Source: DAIPHL01 sp036771375 (lineage in GTDB: Bacteria > Synergistota > Synergistia > Synergistales > Synergistaceae). Taken from it: a DNA stretch of 15,124 nt. The DNA is taken from contig DAIPHL010000041.1 in the NCBI GenBank assembly GCA_036771375.1, positions 1-15,124 on the forward strand, written 5' to 3'. A program made the position numbers and the translations under genes. A model generated the notes under the pieces. It saw only the letters and a program-made list of their open reading frames with translations. It was not told the DNA's origin and did no database searches. Shown one piece after another: positions 5,892 through 11,869 of this stretch (positions within the stretch are counted from its first letter, which is position 1; every line of letters begins with the position of its first letter).

Positions 5892-7422
5892 GAACCGGAA
5901 CGGGAGAGATACAGGGGTGTCGAATCTCGAGAATTTCGCCCCGGACGCGACAAGGACGAAGGGGGCCGTCATGCTTCAGGGTACAGGCTCCGACGTGGGG
6001 AAATCCTTGATCGTGGCGGGGCTCTGCCGGCTGTTCACGCGAAGGGGATTCTTCGTTCTCCCCTTCAAACCGCAGAACATGTCGAACAACGCCGCCATCG
6101 CCGCCGACGGAGGCGAGATAAGCCGTGCACAGATGTTGCAAGCCAGGGCGTGTCGCGTGGAGTCGTCGAGCGAGATGAATCCCGTCCTGCTCAAGCCCCA
6201 AAGCGACCGCGGAAGCCAGGTCATCGTCCGCGGGCGCGCAAGGGCGGTCATGGACGCAAACGCCTACATCGAGTACCGGCGAAGCCTTCTCCCCGACGTC
6301 CTCGACTGTTTTAAAAACCTCCGACAACGCGCCGACCTGGTCATCGTGGAAGGCGCGGGAAGCTCGGCCGAGGCGAATTTGCGCGAAGGAGACATCGCCA
6401 ACATGGGGTTCGCCCGCGCCGCGGGTGTTCCCGTCGTCCTCGTGGCGGACATCGACAGAGGGGGATCGCTCGCCGCCGTCGTCGGTTCCTGCAAACTCCT
6501 GCCGAGCGACGATCGCGCCCTCCTGAGCGGATACATCATCAACAAATTCAGGGGCGACTACGCGGTTTTCGCGCCCTCGATCGAGATCATACACTCCCAC
6601 ACCGGACTCCCCTGCCTTGGGGTTCTTCCCTGGTTTGACGCGGCATCGTCACTCCCCGCGGAGGACTCCCAAGCACTCGAAAAAAGAGCGACGGGCCACG
6701 GAGAAGCAGGAGCACGCCACATCAGGGTATGTGTTCTCAAATTTTCCCGTATCTCGAATTTCGACGACTTCGACCCTCTGGCCTCGGAGGACGACGTGGA
6801 GCTCTCCTTCGTCTCCCCCGGCGAACCGATACCAGGGGACTCGGATCTGGTAATCCTTCCTGGGACGAAGTCCCTTCTCGCGGATCTCGCCCTTCTACGA
6901 AAAGAGGGATGGGAGATCGATATTTTGGCACATCTTCGTCGAGGCGGACATGTCCTCGGGATTGGCGAAGGCTACCAAATGCTGGGAAAACAAGTCTCCG
7001 ACTTGCACCACGTCGAATCCGTGGACGGACTGGGGCTGCTCGACGTGACCACCGTGATGGAACCAGAAAAAAAACCGCGCAGATTCTCCTCCAAGACCCC
7101 CGACGGTATCGACGTAAGAGGATACGAAATCCAAACGGGGCGGACGACCGGCCAAGACTGCGGACGGCCCATGCTCCGTCTCGACGGAGTGCCCAAGGGC
7201 GCCGTGAGCGAAAACGGAAGAGTTCAAGGCTGCTGCATCCACGGTCTGTTCGCGAACGATTCATACCGGACATGTTTCCTTTCGTCCTTCACCGAAGGGC
7301 GCAGGAGCGATCTTCGTTACGACGAAACGGTGGAAGGGGCCCTGAACGAGCTCGCAGATCTCGTCGAAAACCACCTGGATATCTCCGCTCTCTCCGCCAT
7401 CGCGGGTCTGCCGACACGCTGA
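5863..7422 (+). CDS. cobQ: Cobyric acid synthase (CobQ/CbiP) with a degenerate glutaminase active site
   Basis: Up to 519 aa. The family amidates four side chains of adenosylcobyrinic diamide using ATP and glutamine. The synthetase domain looks intact: Q-G-T-G-S-D-V-G-K-S (39-48), F-K-P-Q-N-M-S-N-N, M-N-P-V-L-L-K-P, V-E-G-A-G-S-S-A-E, D-I-D-R-G-G and I-N-K-F-R-G-D. The C-terminal class I glutaminase domain has P-G-T-K-S and the catalytic-His motif I-H-G-L-F (His460). Its nucleophile elbow reads G-I-G-E-G-Y-Q where the family has G-I-C-G-G-Y-Q, so Gly368 replaces the Cys. GYEIHMG also reads G-Y-E-I-Q-T-G. The ATG at 5863 lacks an SD; the GTG at 5917 (501 aa, GGGAG upstream) is a plausible alternative start. 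No other corrinoid gene is nearby. The enzyme may use free ammonia, or may be inactive. Confidence 0.88.
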   Translation: MIDESKGKYKNRNGRDTGVSNLENFAPDATRTKGAVMLQGTGSDVGKSLIVAGLCRLFTRRGFFVLPFKPQNMSNNAAIAADGGEISRAQMLQARACRVESSSEMNPVLLKPQSDRGSQVIVRGRARAVMDANAYIEYRRSLLPDVLDCFKNLRQRADLVIVEGAGSSAEANLREGDIANMGFARAAGVPVVLVADIDRGGSLAAVVGSCKLLPSDDRALLSGYIINKFRGDYAVFAPSIEIIHSHTGLPCLGVLPWFDAASSLPAEDSQALEKRATGHGEAGARHIRVCVLKFSRISNFDDFDPLASEDDVELSFVSPGEPIPGDSDLVILPGTKSLLADLALLRKEGWEIDILAHLRRGGHVLGIGEGYQMLGKQVSDLHHVESVDGLGLLDVTTVMEPEKKPRRFSSKTPDGIDVRGYEIQTGRTTGQDCGRPMLRLDGVPKGAVSENGRVQGCCIHGLFANDSYRTCFLSSFTEGRRSDLRYDETVEGALNELADLVENHLDISALSAIAGLPTR

Positions 7423-7542
7423 CTTTCGTCCGAGCCCTCGCGTCGGAGACAGAGAATGCCGATATTGATGATAGCGGACGGGCGATCGACGCCCTCACCG
7501 CAAATCGTTGTATCGCAATGTCATGCGCAGGGAGTGTCGGTC

Positions 7543-8529
7543 GTGATCAACCTTCTCAAACGGACAAGGATCGGCAGAATCATTTTCATTCTGGCAGCGG
7601 CTCTATCGTTGGTGCAGCCATCCGCGCGTCCCGCCCACACGGCGGCCCTCGAACCGAACGAGCGCATCCGCCTTCGCATGGTCTCTCCCATTGAGAACAA
7701 CACCGGTTTCCGGGTATGGGGAAGCAGATACTATCCGGGCGATGTCCTGCCGGAGAAGATGAGCGACTATCTATTTCGTCAGATGAGTGTGATTCCTCGT
7801 CTCGACCCTTCCCGCCTCGACGGACGCACCCCTGGCACGTGGAAAAACGGAGGATACGCTCCAGGGGACAGGATCGTCAAAATCAACCTGGAACAGTTCG
7901 ACCACAGGGAAAAGGATACGGTCGGCTCCAGGATATTCTGGGACATCCGTCTTCATATGTATGTATACGACGGAGCAAGCGGCACATTGATCTTCGATTC
8001 GGTCATCCAAGAAAAGGACGAACGTCACTACGTTCTGTACAACGACGCTCTAAAGACAGAGCCGATCTACTGGAACACGTTCGAAAAAACCGCCTACTGG
8101 CCCGCCATCTGCAAGGCACTCGACGAGGCGCTTGCGGAGATCACCGAGGGCTATAACGGCTTCCGCATCGTCGGGCGGATCGTGGCGAAAGCGGAGCGAG
8201 TCGACGGATCGTTCTCCGTGTCGAAAAAGAAACAGGATCGATTCTATCACATCGACATCGGACGGGACGACTCCATCAAAATCGGAGACATCCTCGCCGT
8301 GACGCGCTCCTCCTCCGTTCGAACCGTGGATCCTCAGAATGGTGAAATACACTTCCCCCAGATTGTCGGACGCGTGAAAGTCGTCTCCGTCAAAGCCAAA
8401 GACGCCGTGGTGGAGCTTCTCAAAGAATCCAGAGACGCTCCAATCCAGCTGGGGGACTCCGTCTCCGTCCCGCTTTCGACCCGGCGCGACACGAAAAGCA
8501 CGCAAAGACACATCGATGGAGGGTTGTAA
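7543..8529 (+). CDS. Exported protein of unknown function with FlgT-C-like C-terminal domain
   Basis: This 328-aa protein starts at GTG 7543, chosen because GGGAG lies 8 nt upstream and a signal peptide follows at once: a basic N-terminus, a hydrophobic core at residues 12-24, and likely cleavage after A-H-T-A near 34. In-frame codons back to 7456 lack an SD. The middle (about 40-200) is a mixed alpha/beta segment loosely recalling the CsgG/LpoB-like fold of envelope proteins. Residues 206-308 look like the C-terminal domain of flagellar assembly protein FlgT: I-K-I-G-D-I-L-A-V, then G-R-V-K-V-V-S-V, then a final Q-L-G-D-S-V. There is no lipobox Cys. One nucleotide separates it from the next gene, so the two are probably translationally coupled and work together in the envelope. 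I do not recognise a named family; the fold statements are inference. Confidence 0.7.
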   Translation: MINLLKRTRIGRIIFILAAALSLVQPSARPAHTAALEPNERIRLRMVSPIENNTGFRVWGSRYYPGDVLPEKMSDYLFRQMSVIPRLDPSRLDGRTPGTWKNGGYAPGDRIVKINLEQFDHREKDTVGSRIFWDIRLHMYVYDGASGTLIFDSVIQEKDERHYVLYNDALKTEPIYWNTFEKTAYWPAICKALDEALAEITEGYNGFRIVGRIVAKAERVDGSFSVSKKKQDRFYHIDIGRDDSIKIGDILAVTRSSSVRTVDPQNGEIHFPQIVGRVKVVSVKAKDAVVELLKESRDAPIQLGDSVSVPLSTRRDTKSTQRHIDGGL

Positions 8530-8530
8530 G

Positions 8531-9823
8531 ATGAAGAGGCTCTTGCCGGAGAGGGTAAAAAAGCTCCTCCTCACCCTGTTCTTTCTGCTTCTCTGCCTGG
8601 GAGGAAATCTTTCATATACGTGGGGAATCCTGCACGCTAACGGCCAAGCGCCCGAAACAGAGGCCAAAAAAACGGAGGGGAAAGAAGATCCCTGCGCCGA
8701 GCTGAAAAAACGCCTGGCCAGACTCGAAGCGGAAAAACAGGCGAAGAAGGCGAAGAAGAAACCCGCCACGGCCGCGCGAAAGGCCACCCCGAAGAAGGCG
8801 GCCAAAAAACCGACGACCAAAAAGACGACCGTCGCAAAGGCAAAAAAACCGTCGGCCACCTCAATCAAGACGTCGACACGCAAGACCGCCGGAAAGGATG
8901 CATGGATCGCCGCACGGCACCTGGTCGAGGAAGGACGGCACAGAAAGGCGATCTTCGTCTTGCGCAAGTACCTTGCGGAAAACCCCCGTTCCACGGATGG
9001 GTGGTACTGGATCGCAAGGGCATATCATGCCGTGGGTGACTACGATCGAGCGCAGGACGCCGCCAACGCTGCGCTGCGGATCGACCCTCACTACCCGGCT
9101 TTGACGAAGACTCCGAGCGGCCTTCAACCCGTGCCCAGACCGCGCAGAAGTGCTCGGCACGAACCGAGGCCATCCATGTCCGTCCTGCCGGTCAAGCCGC
9201 CCGTTCCGTCAAAGCTGGCGCTTGAGCCCTTGACGATCTCGTTCCCTGTTCTGGTGAATTCGGAGGACGTGCCGACGTCGGCGGATCTCGCCGAGCTCTT
9301 TGAAGCCGAAATGTCCGGATCGAAAGCGCGAGATCCGCATACCGGAGCCTGGCTTCGCTACGACCCGTATCCTCCCCTTTCGAGAGGATTATCCGTGGCC
9401 TGGCAACAGAACGAACGCTTCCACGAGATCTCGCGTTGGCGCTTTCGGGTGGACAGGATGGGCATACTGGAGGAGCCGAGGGTGCCCGTTGCCTGGAAGG
9501 GCACATTCCCCTACGAAGTTTATTTCTGGACGGGAAACGAGTGGGCACGAGCGAGGAGAAAAACCGCTTTTGCCTACGTCGAACGATTCGACGACATTCT
9601 CTTCAGAGCGAAGGAGGATATCGAAAAAATCCTGGCGGAGAGGAACCATCACTGGTTCGAAAAGGATACGCCTTCGCTTGCTGCGAACGCATCCGCCATG
9701 CGCTACTGGTGGCAAGGCGACATAAAGCTGGACGAGGCAAAGGGACGGTACGAGAAGCGACAAAAAGAAAAGACGATCCTCGTACCGGCGAGGAGTATGG
9801 ACAAGGAGGCGAAGGCGAAATAA
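8531..9823 (+). CDS. Exported TPR-like protein with histone-H1-like Lys/Ala-rich linker
   Basis: 430 aa. The ATG at 8531 has GGAGG 8 nt upstream, inside the end of the previous gene. A basic N-terminus and hydrophobic segment (11-33) form a signal peptide or anchor. Residues 56-75 look helical, perhaps coiled coil. Residues 69-121 are rich in Lys, Ala, Thr and Pro, with repeats such as P-K-K-A-A-K-K-P, like the tail of histone H1. Residues 124-187 form about one and a half TPR-like helical hairpins (G-W-Y-W-I-A-R-A-Y-H-A-V-G-D-Y-D-R-A). A Pro/Arg-rich linker follows, then an unrecognised domain (about 228-400) with many aromatic residues, and a charged tail. The polycationic linker could span or bind peptidoglycan or anionic envelope polymers. 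A DNA-binding role is unlikely if the protein is exported. No function is assigned. Confidence 0.7.
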   Translation: MKRLLPERVKKLLLTLFFLLLCLGGNLSYTWGILHANGQAPETEAKKTEGKEDPCAELKKRLARLEAEKQAKKAKKKPATAARKATPKKAAKKPTTKKTTVAKAKKPSATSIKTSTRKTAGKDAWIAARHLVEEGRHRKAIFVLRKYLAENPRSTDGWYWIARAYHAVGDYDRAQDAANAALRIDPHYPALTKTPSGLQPVPRPRRSARHEPRPSMSVLPVKPPVPSKLALEPLTISFPVLVNSEDVPTSADLAELFEAEMSGSKARDPHTGAWLRYDPYPPLSRGLSVAWQQNERFHEISRWRFRVDRMGILEEPRVPVAWKGTFPYEVYFWTGNEWARARRKTAFAYVERFDDILFRAKEDIEKILAERNHHWFEKDTPSLAANASAMRYWWQGDIKLDEAKGRYEKRQKEKTILVPARSMDKEAKAK

Positions 9824-9856
9824 CCGCCCCGGCCGCGGCAAAATCGATTTCACCTA

Positions 9857-9885
9857 TTGACAGAAACACCTTTGTTCCCTACAAT
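9857..9885 (+). promoter_or_regulatory. Near-consensus promoter of the ilv-leu operon
   Basis: TTGACA (9857-9862), a 17-nt spacer and TACAAT (9880-9885) make an almost perfect sigma-70 promoter. The expected start is near 9892, about 69 nt before the leader-peptide ATG. TTGACA also pairs as a dyad with TGTCAA (9885-9890), which flanks the -10; this may be chance. Confidence 0.85.
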
Positions 9886-9960
9886 GTCAACGTTTGCCGC
9901 TCGAACTTTTTCCAAAAGAGCGCAAACGGGGCATAAATCAACCGACGAGGAGGGATCTCG

Positions 9961-10047
9961 ATGAATCGGAGCATCATGAATTTCAACGTCATTCTGCTGG
10001 TTCTGGTACTTAGCTGCGGATCCCGTCCGGGGTCGGTAGGTGCCTGA
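9961..10047 (+). CDS. Branched-chain amino acid leader peptide (ilv attenuator)
   Basis: A 28-codon ORF starts at ATG 9961 with a strong GGAGGG SD 6-7 nt upstream and ends at TGA 10045. After M-N-R-S-I-M-N-F-N it carries eight consecutive branched-chain codons, V-I-L-L-V-L-V-L (9988-10011), then S-C-G-S-R-P-G-S-V-G-A. Such runs are the sensor in ilv and leu attenuators. Shortage of charged Ile, Val or Leu tRNA stalls the ribosome there. The ORF lies between the operon promoter and a terminator hairpin (10070-10106), ahead of ilvN. The peptide itself probably has no function. The L-V-L-S-C order imitates a lipobox, but the ORF is too short to be a lipoprotein. Confidence 0.88.
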   Translation: MNRSIMNFNVILLVLVLSCGSRPGSVGA

Positions 10048-10080
10048 GCTGGCATCCGTCGAAAAACCGGGCCGGGATCC
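10018..10080 (+). promoter_or_regulatory. Antiterminator pairing of the ilv attenuator
   Basis: GGATCCCG at 10018-10025 is exactly complementary to CGGGATCC at 10073-10080, which is the 5' arm of the terminator. CCGG at 10027-10030 can also pair with CCGG at 10067-10070, making a helix of about 12 bp with a small bulge. The 5' strand begins 7 nt after the last branched-chain codon. A ribosome stalled in that codon run leaves most or all of the strand free and the antiterminator forms. A ribosome reaching the stop codon at 10045 masks it and the terminator forms. A small TGCC/GGCA hairpin lies between the arms. Confidence 0.8.
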
Positions 10081-10106
10081 TTCGGGATCCCGGCCTTTTT
10101 GTTTTT
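10070..10106 (+). terminator. Rho-independent attenuator terminator upstream of ilvN
   Basis: A perfect 11-bp stem (10070-10080 with 10085-10095) is closed by a TTCG tetraloop in the very stable C(UUCG)G context. It is followed by TTTTTGTTTTT (10096-10106). It lies after the leader peptide and 28 nt before the ilvN start codon. Confidence 0.93.
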
Positions 10107-10133
10107 ACATGGCTTTACAAGGAGGTTTCACTC

Positions 10134-10709
10134 ATGAGATGTACTTTCAGCGTTTTGACACAGGACAACCCGGGGGTTTTAATGAGGATCGCGAGCTTGG
10201 TTTACAGACGCAACTACAACATCGTCAGTCTCAGTGTCAGCCAGACGGCGACGGAAGGAATCTCGCGCTTCACCATCGTGATCGACGGTGACGAATGGGC
10301 TCTCGATCAGGTAACAAAACAGCTGAAAAAGCTGGTCGAGGTCCTCTCCGTCGAAAACCTCAATCACTCCGGAAAATTCGTGGAACGTTGGCTCTCCCTG
10401 ATCAAAGTGGGTGCGACGATGGAGACCAGGCCACATATTCTTCAGATCGCGGACGTCTTTCGCTGCCGGGTCGTGGATATGGGAAGCGAAGCGATCACGC
10501 TCGAGGTGACCGGCGACGAAGGAAAAGTCGCCGCCTGCACCGACGCGCTCAGAGAATACGGAATACTCGAAATCGCGGGTTCGGGTTCCGTCGCATTGGG
10601 ACGCGCCGGCTTCTCCCCCAGGAAGGAAAACGGAACCGTCTTCAAAATCGGCCCCCTGTTGGCCGAAACCGACCAGGCGACATCGCCGATATCGCTCGGC
10701 AGATGCTAA
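10134..10709 (+). CDS. ilvN: Acetolactate synthase small (regulatory) subunit
   Basis: This 191-aa cytoplasmic protein activates the catalytic large subunit (IlvB) of acetohydroxyacid synthase and confers valine feedback inhibition. The N-terminal ACT domain (1-75) shows F-S-V-L-T-Q-D-N-P-G-V-L, R-R-N-Y-N-I and T-K-Q-L-K-K-L. The second domain shows L-I-K-V, F-R-C-R-V-V-D and L-E-V-T-G-D, ending in the family's G-I-L-E-I-A. Bacterial IlvN/IlvH proteins are commonly about 160-170 aa; here a C-terminal extension of roughly 25 residues follows the core. The SD AAGGAGG lies 8 nt upstream. It is the first structural gene after the attenuator and no ilvB precedes it, so the large subunit must be encoded elsewhere. 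Confidence 0.93.
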   Translation: MRCTFSVLTQDNPGVLMRIASLVYRRNYNIVSLSVSQTATEGISRFTIVIDGDEWALDQVTKQLKKLVEVLSVENLNHSGKFVERWLSLIKVGATMETRPHILQIADVFRCRVVDMGSEAITLEVTGDEGKVAACTDALREYGILEIAGSGSVALGRAGFSPRKENGTVFKIGPLLAETDQATSPISLGRC

Positions 10710-10722
10710 TATACTACTCGGC

Positions 10723-10737
10723 GCGCATTCGATGCGC
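10723..10737 (+). other. Inter-cistronic hairpin between ilvN and ilvC
   Basis: GCGCAT (10723-10728) and ATGCGC (10732-10737) form a 6-bp stem in the 57-nt gap. The following ATTCATATTTT is not a clean T-run, so an mRNA stability or processing role is likelier than termination. Confidence 0.4.
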
Positions 10738-10766
10738 ATTCATATTTTGAGAGGAGTGTTGCGGTA

Positions 10767-11777
10767 ATGGCAAAGGTGTACTACGACAGAGACGCCAATC
10801 TGAAGGTTCTCGACGGCAAGACGGTGGCGATCCTGGGCTACGGCAGCCAGGGGCATTCGCAGGCACAGAACCTGCGGGACAGTGGAATATCCGTGATCAT
10901 CGGACTCCACGAGGGAAGCAAGTCCAAAAAAACGGCGGAAAACGACGGCTTCAAGGTTTACTCGGTGGCGGAAGCCGCAAAGGCGGCCGATATCATCATG
11001 TTCCTGATGCCCGACCATCTGCAGGCGGATATGTACAACAACGTGGTCGCGCCCAACATGAAAAAGGACGTCGTCCTCGCCTTTTCTCACGGCTTTTCGA
11101 TCCACTTCGGCCAGGTCGTTCCTTCCAAGGACAACGACGTATTCATGATCGCGCCCAAGGGCCCCGGACATATCGTACGTCGCATGTACACGGAAGGTAA
11201 AGGCGTTCCCGCGCTGGTCGCCGTGTACCAGAACGCCTCCGGCAAGGCGATGGACATCGCTCTCGCATACGGCTCGGCGATCGGAGCCGGACGCTCCGGG
11301 ATGCTGGAGACGACGTTCGGCGAAGAGACCGAATCCGACCTCTTCGGAGAGCAGGCGGTCCTCTGCGGTGGAATCACCGAGTTGATCAAAGCCGGCTTCG
11401 AGACGCTGGTGGAAGCCGGCTACCAGCCCGAGATCGCATATTTCGAGTGCCTGCACGAGATGAAGCTCATCGTCGATATGATCTTCGAGGGAGGCTTCTC
11501 CTGGATGCGCTATTCCGTCAGCGATACGGCCAAATACGGAGACAGCGTCGGAGGGAGGCGGGTCATAGACGAAAACGCCCGCTGGGCAATGAAGGACCTG
11601 CTGAGCGAGATTCAAGACGGTTCGTTCGCCAAGGACTGGATCCTCGAAAACCGGGCCGGCAGACCCAAGATGAAGAAGTGGGTGAAAGCCGAGCGCAACC
11701 ATCTCATCGAGGAAGTCGGCAGGGAACTTCGCGGCATGATGCCCTGGATGGACAAAAAAGAAGCTCCGGAATACTGA
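10767..11777 (+). CDS. ilvC: Ketol-acid reductoisomerase (class I)
   Basis: This 336-aa Mg2+-dependent cytoplasmic enzyme rearranges and reduces acetolactate or acetohydroxybutyrate to the dihydroxy acid, the second common step of Val, Leu and Ile synthesis. The Rossmann motif G-Y-G-S-Q-G-H-S-Q-A is at residues 24-33. The beta2-alphaB cofactor loop H-E-G-S-K-S-K is at 48-54. The knotted C-terminal domain carries metal ligands in S-D-L-F-G-E-Q and E-C-L-H-E-M-K, and Y-S-V-S-D-T-A-K-Y-G. The length is typical of class I KARI (about 330-340). The SD AGAGGAG lies about 10 nt upstream. It is the second structural gene of the operon. Loop residues His48 and Glu49 differ from the Arg/Lys common in NADPH-dependent enzymes. 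Confidence 0.96.
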   Translation: MAKVYYDRDANLKVLDGKTVAILGYGSQGHSQAQNLRDSGISVIIGLHEGSKSKKTAENDGFKVYSVAEAAKAADIIMFLMPDHLQADMYNNVVAPNMKKDVVLAFSHGFSIHFGQVVPSKDNDVFMIAPKGPGHIVRRMYTEGKGVPALVAVYQNASGKAMDIALAYGSAIGAGRSGMLETTFGEETESDLFGEQAVLCGGITELIKAGFETLVEAGYQPEIAYFECLHEMKLIVDMIFEGGFSWMRYSVSDTAKYGDSVGGRRVIDENARWAMKDLLSEIQDGSFAKDWILENRAGRPKMKKWVKAERNHLIEEVGRELRGMMPWMDKKEAPEY

Positions 11778-11783
11778 TTCAAA

Positions 11784-11846
11784 AAGAAAGACAGCTGGGC
11801 TTCGCATGCTCATGATTCGGGCGGGCGAAGCCTCGGCCTCTTTCTT
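11784..11846 (+). other. Long imperfect stem-loop between ilvC and leuA
   Basis: AAGAAAG (11784-11790) pairs with CTTTCTT (11840-11846), and GGCTTCGC (11798-11805) pairs perfectly with GCGAAGCC (11825-11832). This gives a two-part stem filling most of the 92-nt gap. No T-run follows, so it does not look like an intrinsic terminator. It may stabilise or mark an mRNA processing point, or attenuate leuA expression. Confidence 0.5.
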
Positions 11847-11869
11847 CGGCAGGGAAAGGGTGAAAAGAG

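Noticed and set aside
8050..8994. 314-codon minus-strand frame opposite the exported-protein operon
   Set aside because: Its Phe/Ala-rich stretch is only the complement of the Lys codons of the H1-like linker.
8531..9823. Annotating the Lys-rich protein as a histone-like DNA-binding protein
   Set aside because: The N-terminal signal or anchor and the TPR-like and C-terminal domains argue for an envelope protein; only the linker is H1-like.
9824..9856. Terminator after the exported-protein operon
   Set aside because: The CCGG-rich stretch has only short pairings and is not followed by a T-run.
9961..10047. Leader ORF as the start of a lipoprotein (L-V-L-S-C)
   Set aside because: It stops after 28 codons, and the branched-chain run, antiterminator and terminator context explain it better.
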